A DNA stretch of 64,000 nucleotides from the NCBI GenBank assembly GCA_963702765.1, contig CAVPEB010000055.1:174926-238925 (forward strand). The letters are read 5' to 3'. The notes under the pieces are model-generated. The model made no database searches. It was given only the letters and a program-made list of their open reading frames with translations, and was not told where the DNA came from. Of the stretch, positions 1 to 10,477 are shown piece by piece. Made by a program: the position numbers and the translations under genes. Source of the DNA: DATMNR01 sp963702765 (GTDB lineage Bacteria > Chloroflexota > Ktedonobacteria > Ktedonobacterales > Ktedonobacteraceae). Position 1 is the stretch's first letter; each line of letters opens with the position of its first letter.

Positions 1-1632
1 TGCTCACGACGCGTGCTGCCAGCATGGGTGGACTGGCACATTCTCTCGAGGTCGATGCTCTGGACAACGAGCCAGGCGCGTTGCTCTTGCTGCGCCGTGC
101 TGAGCGACTGGCTCCCGATGCCACACTTGAGCAAGCTGATGTGAGTGAACGTACCAACGCTCTCTCGATCTCCCAGGAACTTGGAGGACTGCCCCTGGCG
201 CTCGACCAGGCCGGAGCCTACATTGAGGAAACACATTGCAGTCTGGCTGATTACCTGCACCTGTACCGCACCAAGCGTGCCGACCTCCTCAAGGCCCGTG
301 GTGGACTGGTACTCGATCATCCCGAGCCAGTAGCTACCACCTGGTCACTCTCGTTTGCCCAAGTGCAAGAGCGCTCTGCTGCTGCGGCAGACCTGTTGCG
401 AGTATGTGCTTTCCTGCATCCTGATGCCATCCCTGAAGAGATCATCACTGAAGGCGCGGCGGAATTACAGACCAGAGGTACAAGCCATAGCCAGAAATCC
501 TCTGGTTTTCAATCAAGCCATTAGAGTGCTGCTCTCCTATTCGCTGCTCAAACGCAAACCCCAGGAGCACCTGCTAAGTATGCATCGTCTGGTGCAAGCG
601 GTGCTCAAGGATGGCATGGATCCATCCTCCTATCATCAGTGGGCTGAGCGGGTGGTGCAAGCGGTCAATCGGGCTTTACCCGATGTTGAGTATCGCACTT
701 ATGCCAACTACAAGCGCTGTTTGCCTCATATTCAGGAATGCGCAAAGCTTATTGAGCAGGAACATCTCACATTTGATGCCGCAAGACGAGTACTCAAGCA
801 AACAGGCATCTATTTTACAATTCATGCGCGTTATGCCGAAGCGGAGACTACCCTCCAACATTGTCGACAAATCACAGAATATGCACTGGGACTTGAACAT
901 CTTGAAGTAGCCTCTCCACTAAATACTCTTGCTATAATCTATTCCGAGCAGGGCATGTATTCTAAGGCTGAGCCATTGTTTCAACGAGTTGTAAAAATTA
1001 TGGAACAAACTTTAGAACATGATCATCCTAATATAGCTCAACCTCTTATAAACCTAGCCATCGTCTACAGAGAGCAAAGAAAGTATTTCGAGGCTGAACC
1101 TTTGTTACAACGAGCTTTGCACATTTCTGAACATTCCCTTGGACCAGACCATCCGCAGGTGGCTTCTACACTATACGCCCTTGCAAAACTTTATGCTGCA
1201 CAAAGCAACTATTCTGAAGCTGAACTGCTATTTAAGCGCGCCTTGCATATCAGAGAACAAGCTTTGGAATATGATCACCCAGACATTGCCTCGACGCTTC
1301 AAGGTTTAGCAACCATTTACGCAGAACAACTGAAGTACTCTGAAGCTGAGCCTTTGATGCAGCAAGCTCTTCTCATCTCTGAAAGAGCCCTTGCACCTGA
1401 TCATCCCGAAGTATCCTATTCGCTAAACAACCTGGGGAAGCTCTATTATGAGGAGGGCAAATACTTTGAGGCTGAGCCTTTGTTACAACGAGCCTTACTC
1501 ATCTCTGAACAATCTTTTGGACCTGACCATTCACACACCCGAATTGTTGTCCAGAATTATGCAAATCTGTTGCGCAAGATGGGGCGAGAATCTGAAGTGA
1601 GCGAGTTGGAAGCGCGGTTTCCTTCTTCTTGA
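1..1632 (+). pseudogene. NB-ARC/TPR protein, 5'-truncated by window edge and frameshifted
   Basis: STAND-type signalling ATPase fused to tetratricopeptide repeats. The reading frame is open from base 3; the first part carries the end of an NB-ARC module with a GGLPLALDQAG (GLPL) motif, then a winged-helix-like region. Around 462-475 the frame shifts by one: the first frame runs on to a stop at 524, whereas the continuation (PEVQAIARNPLVFNQ...) lies in the frame that ends at 1632. The second part contains about five kinesin-light-chain-like 42-residue TPRs (pattern YSEAEPLLQRAL...LGPDHP.VA..L..LA). The family usually has a longer N-terminal effector domain, which lies outside the window. Whether the indel is biological or a sequencing error cannot be decided here. 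Function is inferred only: sensor/scaffold protein, possibly in conflict or development signalling. Confidence 0.8.
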
Positions 1633-1790
1633 GAGGTGTACATCTTCCTGTTTTCTCATAGTCGGTGAGACTGGTGTGATGATAGAGATAAACTTGAATT
1701 GCACCTGAGCTGATGCACGACTATCATGAGGAAGTTTCTGAGATACACTCATATTAGCCAGAACTCGACTGGAACTCAGAGCACCCGTAT

Positions 1791-1861
1791 GTCATCCTGA
1801 GCATCAAGGAAGGATTCGCGCGGAGGGGGCAAAGAGATCCTTCGCTGACGCTCAGGATGAC
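1791..1861. repeat. Dispersed inverted repeat (GTCATCCTGAGC family)
   Basis: GTCATCCTGAGC at 1791 is matched by GCTCAGGATGAC ending at 1861, with AAGGAT/ATCCTT inner arms. Related copies are at 17963-18032 (perfect 28-bp arms) and 26121-26150 (half copy). It lies in the intergenic stretch between the TPR gene and accC, where I see no gene. Confidence 0.75.
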
Positions 1862-2010
1862 ATTGGGGAGATCAGGATGACAATGGGTGGATAATTCGGC
1901 TCTCTCTATAGACTATGTTGAGTTAATACTAATCAAATGTTTCCCCACACATTTATGTCGAATTTCCCCAAAACCTGAGCAACGGCTGCCTAGCTTGAGG
2001 TCGAGTTCGC

Positions 2011-2020
2011 GTGGTATAAT
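2011..2020 (+). promoter_or_regulatory. Probable accC promoter (extended -10)
   Basis: TATAAT at 2015-2020 preceded by TGG, an extended -10, about 55 bp upstream of the accC start. No good -35 at 17-bp spacing; TTGAGG lies at 14 bp. Confidence 0.5.
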
Positions 2021-2074
2021 GGCATACACTGTTTCCACTTGACGGGTTTATTGCGAGCGAGAGGCCTTGTAGGT

Positions 2075-3424
2075 ATGTTTCGTAAAATTATGATTGCTAA
2101 CCGTGGCGAGATTGCGTTGCGGATCATCAGGGCGTGTCGTGAAATGGGTATACGCAGCGTCATTGCCCATTCGGAAGCTGATCGAGATTCTTTACCTGTG
2201 CGGCTGGCTGACGAACACATCTGTATCGGGCCGGGCGCCAGCGGCAAAAGTTACTTAAATATTCCAAATATCATTAGCGCGGCACTGATCACAAATGTTG
2301 ATGCTATTCATCCAGGGTATGGTTTCCTGGCGGAGAATACAAGCTTTGCCGAAATCTGCTCGGATGCCAATATCACGTTTATTGGCCCTTCTGCAAGCGT
2401 GATGGCTCTGATGGGAGACAAAGTCGTCGCGCGTGAAACGATGGCCGAGATAGGCCTGCCAATGCTCCCCGGCACTCCCATTCTGCGCACACTGGCTGAG
2501 GGTTTAGACGCGGCCAGAGAAATTGGTTTTCCATTGATGCTCAAAGCTGCCGCAGGCGGGGGAGGACGCGGTATTCGACTGGTGAAACGCGCAGACGAGT
2601 TCGAGCGCGTTTTTACTACTGCTCAGAATGAGGTACGCGAGGCTTTCCGCGATGATGGATTGTATCTCGAACGCTATCTGGAACGCGCACGACACGTCGA
2701 GGTTCAGATATTGGTAGACAATTTTGGACATGGCGTACACCTGGGCGAGCGCAATTGTTCGTGCCAGCGGCGGCACCAGAAGGTGCTGGAAGAATCACCC
2801 AGTCCACTCTTGCCTAATGAACTACGCGCAGAAATTGGCACAAAGGCCATACATGCAGTCGAACAAATTGGGTACCGCAATGCTGGCACGCTTGAATTTT
2901 TAATAGACGATCAGAACCGCTATTATTTTATGGAGATGAATACGCGTTTACAGGTTGAACATCCGGTGACGGAGATGATTACGAATACTGATCTTGTCAG
3001 AGAGCAGATTCGAATTGCGGCTGGCTTGCCTTTACAGCTTGAACAAGACGAAATTCAGTTTCGAGGACATGCAATCGAGTGCCGTATCACAGCGGAAGAT
3101 TCTGATAACGAATTCCGACCTCAAACGGGTGTGGTGGAGAAATACCTGGCACCTGGAGGTCCTGGAGTACGTGTCGATAGCCACCTGTATGCTGGATATT
3201 CGGTTCCTCCGCATTACGACTCTTTGCTAGCCAAACTTATCGTATGGGCAGATACACGCGAAGCTGCCATCGCGCGCATGCAGCGAGCGCTGGACGAGTT
3301 CGAGATCGAGGGCATAGTGACAACAATCCCGTTTCACAAACGGCTGCTCAGGCACGAGGGATTTATACGTGGGGAGACGCATACTCGTTTCCTCCAGGAA
3401 GAAGCTGTAGCTTTAGGAATATAG
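2075..3424 (+). CDS. accC: Acetyl-CoA carboxylase, biotin carboxylase subunit
   Basis: ATP-dependent carboxylation of the biotin on BCCP by bicarbonate, the first half-reaction of malonyl-CoA synthesis, in the cytosol. Family marks: N-terminal MFRKIMIANRGEIALRIIRA, the HPGYGFLAEN motif, glycine-rich ATP loop (KAAAGGGGRGIR), the EMNTRLQVEHPVTEM active-site block and the C-terminal domain. About 449 residues, the usual AccC length. I chose ATG 2075 rather than the TTG at 2039 because the protein then begins exactly like other AccC proteins. It is followed by fabF and accB on the same strand, so it probably supplies fatty-acid synthesis rather than a catabolic acyl-CoA carboxylase. accA/accD are not in the window. 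Confidence 0.93.
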   Translation: MFRKIMIANRGEIALRIIRACREMGIRSVIAHSEADRDSLPVRLADEHICIGPGASGKSYLNIPNIISAALITNVDAIHPGYGFLAENTSFAEICSDANITFIGPSASVMALMGDKVVARETMAEIGLPMLPGTPILRTLAEGLDAAREIGFPLMLKAAAGGGGRGIRLVKRADEFERVFTTAQNEVREAFRDDGLYLERYLERARHVEVQILVDNFGHGVHLGERNCSCQRRHQKVLEESPSPLLPNELRAEIGTKAIHAVEQIGYRNAGTLEFLIDDQNRYYFMEMNTRLQVEHPVTEMITNTDLVREQIRIAAGLPLQLEQDEIQFRGHAIECRITAEDSDNEFRPQTGVVEKYLAPGGPGVRVDSHLYAGYSVPPHYDSLLAKLIVWADTREAAIARMQRALDEFEIEGIVTTIPFHKRLLRHEGFIRGETHTRFLQEEAVALGI

Positions 3425-3467
3425 TTCATTTAGAGGCATAGTATGGCATTTACTCAGAAATCTCTGT

Positions 3468-3550
3468 ACGGGCCGGCGGCCCGTAAGAAATTAAAAGGGG
3501 CGAGGGACACCCTCGCGCTCCCGGCAAAGGGCTTTGCCCTCTGCACTCCC
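3468..3550. repeat. GC-hairpin dispersed repeat (triple-hairpin family)
   Basis: About 80 bp with three successive hairpins: GGGCC..GGCCC type, GAGGGACACCCTC, and GCAAAGGGCTTTGC, ending CTCTGCACTCCC. Other copies at 5537, 13626, 21420, 26654 and 28801. Sits between accC and fabF. Confidence 0.8.
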
Positions 3551-3671
3551 ATATATGAATAAATGTCAGACACGCGTCTATCTTACAGATCAGGAGGAAT
3601 GATATGACAATTTTGATATCCATTCCTCCAACGACGCTCTCGCGTCTATCTTGCAGATCAGGAGGAATGAT

Positions 3672-4911
3672 ATGAGTCGTGTAGTTGTGACAGGGATGGG
3701 ATTGGTTACCTCGATCGGTAACGACGTTGCGTCCACCTGGGAGGCTCTCTGCCAGGGGAAGTCAGGCGTTTCGGAGATCGAGGGATACGATACAAGTCGA
3801 CATCGCGTGCATTTTGCCGCGCAGGTGAAAACTTTTGATCCTTCCTTATATATGGACCGCAAAGACATACGGCGCAACGACGCGTATGAGCATATGGCAA
3901 TTGGCGCAGCTAAACAGGCAGTCGCGCAGGCAGGTTTACAGATTAACGAAGAGAATGCCGACGACATCGGTGTGTACATTGGCAGCGGTATAGGCGGACT
4001 TCTGACATTAGATGATCAGTTCACGACATTGCATGCCAAGGGGCCAGACCGAATCAGTCCATTTTTCATTAGCATGATGATCATAGATGGTGCGGCAGGA
4101 GTGGTCTCGATTATGACGGGAGCAAAGGGGCCAAACTGGGCCGCTGTTTCTGCCTGCGCTTCAAGTGGTAACACTATTGGCGAGGCCTGGGAGACCATTC
4201 GCAGGGGAGATGCCATAGCGATGATCGCGGGAGGGTCCGAGAAGGCTGTTGGATCTATTTCTATGGCAGCCTTTGATAATATGCATGCCCTTTCGCGCAA
4301 CAACGAAGATCCAGAAGGGCGCCAGTCGCCCATTTGATGCTACACGCGATGGTTTTGTGATGGGCGAAGGAGCGGGTATTTTACTGCTCGAAGACCTTGA
4401 ATACGCCAAAGCAAGAGGAGCGACAATTCTAGCGGAACTGGTGGGTTATGGGTCAACGGGAGACGCATATCATGTTACAGAACCTGCTCCCGGTGGATCA
4501 GGCCTTGTGCGAGCTATGCGCCGCGCTTTGAAAAAAGCAGATTTGCGCCCAGACCAGGTAGATTATATCAATGCCCACGGCACTTCGACACCGTATAACG
4601 ATCGAACGGAGACTCAGGCTATTAAGACTTGCTTTGGAGAGCATGCGTATAAAGTGGCGATCAGCTCTACCAAATCAATGATGGGGCATACACTGGGTGC
4701 AGCGGGAGCGGTTGAGTCTGTAATATCGATTATGACAATCCTGACCGGTATCATACCTCCTACGATCAACCTGCACCATCCTGATCCTGATTGTGATCTT
4801 GACTACGTGCCTAACGAGGCGCGACAGGGAACGGTGAATATTGCTCTATCTAATTCGATGGGTTTTGGCGGGCATAACACCAGCCTGATTTTCAAACGAT
4901 ACGAAGAGTAA
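3672..4911 (+). pseudogene. fabF: Beta-ketoacyl-ACP synthase II (frameshifted)
   Basis: Condensing enzyme that elongates acyl-ACP with malonyl-ACP. Start ATG 3672 has a strong AGGAGG at 3659-3664 and gives MSRVVVTGMGLVTSIG, the standard FabF N-terminus. The catalytic Cys lies in the SACASSGNTIGEA block; the two His lie in NAHGTSTPYND and KSMMGHTLGAAGA. One extra base near the GGG at 4317-4319 shifts the frame: frame one stops at 4337 and the rest (SRPFDATRDGFVMGEG...) continues in the next frame to 4911. Removing one base restores about 412 residues, normal for FabF. Because all catalytic residues survive on both sides, a sequencing error or very recent mutation is likelier than an old pseudogene. 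Lies between accC and accB. Confidence 0.88.
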
Positions 4912-5005
4912 ATTTTGATTGACGAGGCAAGGAACCAGGGCAGGGCGAGCCCAGTCCCTACATTATGCAAGGTCAGGAGCCAGAATTTAGTAGAGTTGTA
5001 AAGAC

Positions 5006-5479
5006 ATGGATATTGAAGAGCATGAGACACCGTGGATTAAGCGTGTCGAAGAGTTAATACAGGCGCTTGAGGGCAGCACTATCGGCGAGTTGGAGTTGAC
5101 TGAGGCCGGTACAGAAATCATTATCAGGCGGCGGCCAGATATGATGATGGTTTCTGTGCCTACCCAACAAGGGAGTCTGGCTCACACCGGGATTCAGGCT
5201 GTTGCTGGCAGTGGAGGCCACCAGGCTCAAGAAGACCATAGACTGCCTATTCTGTCGCCGACAACAGGTGTCTATTATAGCTCTCCTGCGCCTACCTCGC
5301 CTTCATTTGTTCACCCTGGCGATATCGTGCATGTTGGCCAGGTAATTGCATTGATCGAAGCCATGAAGGTCTTCAACGAAATCCAGTCAGAAGTGGCCGG
5401 CCGCGTTATTGAGATTGTCGCGATAAATGGCGAGGTGGTGCATAAGGGTGATGTATTGATTCGGGTCGAGCCTGTGTAA
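5006..5479 (+). CDS. accB: Acetyl-CoA carboxylase biotin carboxyl carrier protein
   Basis: Carries covalently bound biotin between the AccC and AccAD active sites. The 157-residue protein has an N-terminal helical segment, a short Gly/Ala/Gln-rich linker and a C-terminal biotinyl domain with the EAMKV motif; Lys121 is the expected biotinylation site. Family proteins also show PTTGVYYSSPAP and the closing GEVVHKGDVLIRVEP strand, both present. It follows fabF by 94 bp, a gap holding a short repeat-like sequence (4928-4965), so this is probably part of the accC-fabF-accB transcription unit. Confidence 0.92.
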   Translation: MDIEEHETPWIKRVEELIQALEGSTIGELELTEAGTEIIIRRRPDMMMVSVPTQQGSLAHTGIQAVAGSGGHQAQEDHRLPILSPTTGVYYSSPAPTSPSFVHPGDIVHVGQVIALIEAMKVFNEIQSEVAGRVIEIVAINGEVVHKGDVLIRVEPV

Positions 5480-5536
5480 GTTTGTAACTTTTTACCTGCA
5501 CTGTCCCAGCTGCTCTACATCCACTCAACACTCTAT

Positions 5537-5618
5537 TCGCGGGCCTGCGGCCCGCAAAATAAAAAAGTAGCGAGGGACAGTCTCGCACTCCCGGCAGAGG
5601 ACTTCGTTCCCTGCACCC
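5537..5618. repeat. GC-hairpin dispersed repeat
   Basis: Copy of the triple-hairpin family: GCGGGCCTGCGGCCCGC, then GCGAGGGACAGTCTCGC, then CGGCAGAGGACTTCG.. and CTGCACCCC. A partial repeat of its 3' end follows at 5634-5660. It occupies the convergent junction between accB and the minus-strand propeller gene and may act as a terminator. Confidence 0.75.
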
Positions 5619-5706
5619 CTCAAGCACGCGTTTATGGGGCTTTGCGTTCCGCACTCCCAGTTATGTGGATGTCAGGCAAAGTCTATGTCGATGAGATGTG
5701 GGCTTA

Positions 5707-7083
5707 CTAAGCTCCATTGGGGTTGTAACGAGTGATGCGAAGAACAGGTATGCCACCTGCAAAAATTGGAAAATACATCTCGTTTGCCTGTTCATTGATT
5801 GCGATTGTATGCGTCTCTTTGCCGATAAGAGCAACACCAAGGCGATGGAACTCACCCGCTTTCTCATCAAAAATCGTGATGCCGCCAGAACCAGCAACGA
5901 ATAAAAGATGCTGTGAATAATCGATGCGCACAAGGTCCGGGCCATTTGCAAGACGAACTGTATTTGGATCGGTGGGGATAACTGACATCGTACGTAGATC
6001 GATACGTAACAGATTCTCGAAGAGGCCAGCCTGGGGATCAAAGTCAGTACATGCCACGTACGCTATATGCTGGTTCCTATCGATTATCATCCCGTGAGGC
6101 GTACTGCAATAGACAGGTAAAATGATACGGTTATCGACTTTCATTGTCACAGCGTTAATAGCGATAAACTCTGCTGTATGTGGTGGTGGCAGGATGTAAG
6201 CGTTGGGATCATCGGCATTGGGCAGAACCTGTGAGGTGACGTAATCATGCCCCAGGTCATAGTCATTGTGCCCCACATCATGCCCATAAGTGGGGATATT
6301 ACCTGGTTGAGTTACAGGCGCCTTCTCGCCTCCGAAGAGTGGCAGAAAGCCAAGGCTAACCAGACCAAGCAGTTTATCATGGATTGCATCAATCACCGCA
6401 ACATTCTCGTTCTTGCGATCAACATTTCCCGACTTTAAGGGATCCACAGGTGAGCCTGGGTCAGAGACGAAGATGCGGTGATCGACCGGGTCATACCCTA
6501 CTGCATCAGGACCATCGTTGTCAGGTAATTGGATCTGACCCTCGATTTGCATGGTATTCACATTGATATCATAGATGATATTATCTTCCGCATCCGCCGC
6601 GAAGATCTTATGCAGATCGGTCGCATCAATGACCCCGGCCACCTGTGGAGCAGGTATACGGCCAATCACTTTTTCATGCAAGGTATCAAAGACCACTATA
6701 TTTCCATCGAACTTGGGATTGAACGGTATGCAATTCAGCGTCATATCATCTGGGTTAGGGCCGGTATGAGCAATAAACAGTCGATGAGTGGCTGAGTCAT
6801 AGGCCTGGAAGTCGAAGCCATCGAACTGGAGCTCAGTGCCAGGTGAAAGAGAGGACGCTTGCTGAGCATTGTTCGCCAAACCGTTGGGAAGTGGAATGTC
6901 CTGTACTATCACCAGTCGCTGAGCTGGAGGGGGCACAAGCATTTGGTGTGCGACAACTACAACCAAGTAACCTAGCAGTCCGAAACTGACGATGGCTGAG
7001 ACCCAAAACAAGATACGCCCACCAGTACCTGATTTTTGTGGCGTGGTAGGTGTTTGCGGCGCCATTGGTATTTGTACTGACAT
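5707..7083 (-). CDS. Membrane-anchored YVTN/NHL-type beta-propeller protein
   Basis: 458 residues. An N-terminal Pro/Thr/Gln-rich cytoplasmic tail of about 22 residues is followed by one transmembrane helix (ILFWVSAIVSFGLLGYLVVV), then an extracytoplasmic domain made of repeated blades of the type .VYDVDP.TH.LFIAD..(DNT), including GPDAVGYDPVDHRIFV and TPHGMIIDRNQHIAYVAC. This resembles YVTN/lactonase-like propellers; no catalytic residues can be named. SD GGAAGG upstream of ATG 7083. It starts 24 bp after the ABC-FHA exporter gene and is probably cotranscribed with it. Role unknown; binding or sensing at the outer face is an inference. Confidence 0.75.
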   Translation of the reverse strand: MSVQIPMAPQTPTTPQKSGTGGRILFWVSAIVSFGLLGYLVVVVAHQMLVPPPAQRLVIVQDIPLPNGLANNAQQASSLSPGTELQFDGFDFQAYDSATHRLFIAHTGPNPDDMTLNCIPFNPKFDGNIVVFDTLHEKVIGRIPAPQVAGVIDATDLHKIFAADAEDNIIYDINVNTMQIEGQIQLPDNDGPDAVGYDPVDHRIFVSDPGSPVDPLKSGNVDRKNENVAVIDAIHDKLLGLVSLGFLPLFGGEKAPVTQPGNIPTYGHDVGHNDYDLGHDYVTSQVLPNADDPNAYILPPPHTAEFIAINAVTMKVDNRIILPVYCSTPHGMIIDRNQHIAYVACTDFDPQAGLFENLLRIDLRTMSVIPTDPNTVRLANGPDLVRIDYSQHLLFVAGSGGITIFDEKAGEFHRLGVALIGKETHTIAINEQANEMYFPIFAGGIPVLRITRYNPNGA

Positions 7084-7107
7084 CTCTTCTTCCTTCCCAC
7101 AAAAATC

Positions 7108-9619
7108 CTAAGCGATCATCTGGTATTGCAACACAATATGAGGCGACAAAAAGACGCGATCACCAGACCTCAGAATGAGACGATCGATACGCTGTCCCTG
7201 GTAGACCAGCCCGTTCAGGCTCTCGGCATCCTCAATGACCCAGGTTCCATTGCTTGAAAGAATTTTCGCATGCAGGCGCGAGACACGTTGGGAGGGTACG
7301 GAGATATCGTTGGAGGAGAGCCGACCAATCGTCATAGTCGGCTTATTCAGCACACACTGGCTGACTATATTACCATCAACCTCAATAATTATCCGTGCGG
7401 TAGGTGGTGTCTGCTCTAGAGCAGGTGATTGAGAGTTGCCATTAGCTCTTGGGCTGCGATCCATAAGCGTTGGCGCTGGTTGTGTCATTGGAACAGCGCC
7501 CGACCAGCCCTGTTGATTGGGCGGGATCGCCATTTGAGAAGCCGGAATTTGCTGAGGAACATAGGCCGCGCCAACCTGAAGCGGCTGATAGGCTGAACGT
7601 AGAATAGATTTGTCGCCAATTTTTTCCAGATTGCGGCGGCTCTGTTCTTCAATCCTCTCCAGGTTATAGCGGTTCTGTTCCTCAAGGAGCATAGCGAAGA
7701 CACCACCTCGCTTTTTCAATTCTGTATAGCTACCGCGTTCGGCAATTTGTCCATCTTTGAGTACGATAATCTCATCAACGTTACCCAGCGTACTCAGGCG
7801 GTGAGAGATCATAATCACCGTACGTCCGACAACCAATTCATTGAGCGCGCGCATCACTTCAGCCTCGGCCTCAACATCGAGGGCAGCCGTAGGCTCATCG
7901 AGAATCAAGATCGGGGCATCGCGCAGAATCGCTCGTGCAATGGCAATTCGCTGGCGCTGACCGCCCGAGAGATCTTTGCCCTGTTCGCGGACCAGGCGCT
8001 GGTAACCGCCAAGTTCATTTATGATAACATCGTGGATATTTGCTTTGCGTGCCGCCTCCATGACCTCTGGTGGGGAAGCGCCCGGTTTGCCGATGGAGAT
8101 ATTCTCGGCGATCGAGCCTTCAAAGAGGACCGAGTCCTGGAGTACCATACTGACGTTCTGGCGCAGGATCGAGAGTGGATACATACGGTTATCCACACCA
8201 TCAATGCGAACTGATCCATGTGTGACCTCATAGAAGCGCGGGATCAATTTGACCAATGTTGTCTTACCACCTCCCGAAAGACCCACCAGAGCGATTTTCC
8301 TACCCACAGGGATTTGTAAGTTGATACCTTTGAGCACAGGCCGTTCAGATATATAGCCGAAGTAGACATTCTCGAAAGAGAGATCACCGTGCAGTCTAGT
8401 GGGGCCATAGTAGGGAGTCTGGCTGTTTAGAACCTCGGGAGCCTGATCGAATACTTCTTGAATGCGTTCTGCAGCAGAGCTGGCGGTACCAGCCAGGGTT
8501 GTCAGTTTTGAGAGGTCGCGCATGGGTTGGTAGAGTAGACCGAGGAATAACATGAACAAGACCAGCGTCCCGATATCTACACTTTCTGCTGGAATAGTAA
8601 AGAAGCCAAGGCTAAAGGTATTATTCGCAGCAACGTAGCCACCAACACCTATGACCGCAGCAGTACCTATAGCAATGAGAAAGCCTGTAAGCGGCGTAAA
8701 CTGAGCTTGCAAGCCGCCTGCTCTCAGGCTTGCCTGGCGGGTGGTATCGACATAGCCACCGAAGCGGATAGCTTCTTTTTCCTCGCGTGTAAAAACCTTG
8801 ATGACTGTGAGCGCATTAATATCTTCAGTCGCCACATCCGCTACCTGCCCCGTCGCCTTTGTCGCTCGCTTTGTCGCTGCTCTAATGCTGCGTGTATAGG
8901 TAAATGTCAACAGGAAAAGGGCCGGGACAATAGCCATGGCAATCAGTGTATAGGTGGGACTGAGATAGAACATGACAATGAAAATGCCTAAGGAGAGTCA
9001 GAACACCTGCTAACAGATCAACCATCCCATCCGCGACCAGCTTTTCAATGTCAGCGATATTGCCAGTGAGACGGTTGACAAGGTCTCCTTTTTTCTGTTT
9101 GCCATGCCAATCAAGCGAGAGGCGTTGGAGATGATCGAAGAGTTGATTTCGCAACCTGGCCGTGAGATTATGCGCGATACGAGCGGCAAGTTTGATGTCT
9201 GCATAGATCAGACCGGCATTGAGGGCGGCAAAGAATATCAGCATCACGACTGAAAAGACAATCACTCCATTGACGGTATGGTGGCTCGTAATCAGGACTG
9301 GATTATGATCGGCTGGCGAAACTGGGCACTGCGTTAACTCAGGCGGCTGTGGCGGCTGGCCAGGAGCCAGAGGCTGTAGCTCGGGGGCAATCTGGGGGAT
9401 ATCGAATTTATCCAGGATAGGATCAAGCACAGGTTTAAGGAATGGGAGGGTACATGTTGGGTCATTCCCAGGGTTTTGTACTTTGCTCGTAATAAATTTT
9501 AAGGGAAAGGCTATGGCGATGGCAGCGAAAACCTCCGCGATTGTGATGAAGACAGCCAATAGCACGAGCATGCGATACCCTTCGAGGTTACGATACAGGA
9601 ATTTACCGAGCTTGATCAT
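7108..9619 (-). pseudogene. ABC exporter with C-terminal FHA domain (frameshifted)
   Basis: MsbA/LmrA-like half transporter. N-terminal part (9619 down to about 9000): TM helices with an unusually long, Pro-rich extracytoplasmic loop containing two Cys between TM1 and TM2, then the intracellular loop LSLDWHGKQKKGDLVNRLTGN. A single extra base near 8993-8999 moves the frame; the rest runs to 7108. The nucleotide-binding domain has Walker A GLSGGGKTT, signature LSGGQRQR, Walker B ILILDEPTA and switch His in MISHRLST. After a Gln/Pro-rich linker comes an FHA domain (IGRLSSNDI...RVSRLHAKI...LNGLVYQGQRI), a phosphothreonine-binding module. Restored length is about 836 residues. Strong SD GAGGAGG before ATG 9619. 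FHA implies control by a Ser/Thr kinase; substrate unknown. Confidence 0.85.
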
Positions 9620-9659
9620 TGTGTCCTCCTCTACTTGCTAGTTCTGTTATATTTGCCTA

Positions 9660-9911
9660 TCAGTTCCAAGAATCCTTTATCCCTTGATGTATAGATCCAG
9701 CAGCATGGGATGAGGTATCACCTTTAGTGAATTCTGGATCTGCAGCGCTCATGTGCTTTAATGGTTTTTGTGGTAGGGTGCGCAATATCCCTGCGATATC
9801 CTCTACCAGATCTGCAATCTCGTGCGGTGTCATATTGGCAAGATGGTCTATGAAAATATGCAATTCATTTTCCTCCCGCAAAATGTTGAGACGTATTTCT
9901 GGATCAGCCAT
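9660..9911 (-). CDS. Small hypothetical protein (83 aa)
   Basis: I do not recognise the family. ATG 9911 has GAGAGG seven to eight bases upstream and gives MADPEIRLNILREENELH. The middle is acidic and helical (LANMTPHEIADLVEDIAGIL) with a polar Ser/His/Gly-rich C-terminal tail. It lies 40 bp upstream of the ABC-FHA exporter on the same strand and is probably the first gene of that operon. It could be an accessory protein or an exported peptide; neither is shown by the sequence. Confidence 0.6.
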   Translation of the reverse strand: MADPEIRLNILREENELHIFIDHLANMTPHEIADLVEDIAGILRTLPQKPLKHMSAADPEFTKGDTSSHAAGSIHQGIKDSWN

Positions 9912-9949
9912 GATTGTTCCTCTCATTTGCATGAGCATTTTTATGCGGA

Positions 9950-10050
9950 TTAACAAAATAGGAGGGATATCGTGAAGACCGTAAAGGGCCGATACATCGG
10001 CGGTGGGCGCGATACATCGGCCCCTACGAAAATCCCGTTAATCTTGTTAA
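9950..10050. mobile_element. MITE-like element, copy A
   Basis: Ends TTAACAAAATA (9950) and ATCTTGTTAA (to 10050) are near inverted repeats. Core: GGGCCGATACATCGG twice followed by CCCCTACG. The same architecture recurs at 16434, 17806, 31900, 48159, 53417 and 58320. No coding capacity. It sits between two divergent transcription units. Confidence 0.75.
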
Positions 10051-10477
10051 AAGCCATAATAGGATGAATGATTTGGTTTGAGCTTATCTAAAAGGATGCG
10101 TGAAAAAGTCCATACCAACTCCAATAGCACACCATCCGAACTGATGTGCATACCTCCTCCTCAACAATACATTTTGATTATGAGTTAGACCTGAGAAAAA
10201 GTTGAGATGAAACTGAGAAGTGAGAAATTGGCCATATTTCAAAGAAATTTGATTGAAGAAGAATAGCCTGATGTGAGACAATCCATTACTGAAGAGTGGC
10301 AGATCAAGTGGTTTTATATCTGGTTCTCAAATTCGTCTCAGGTATCTCTCAGGATTCTTTCACATAGCTATGCCATACTGATTGCAAAGCAAGTAAGATG
10401 CAGCCATATCGAAAGCACTTACTTCCGCTGGCCATTGATCCTTCTGGATCAATGACATGGAGATGAGAGGAACACAC

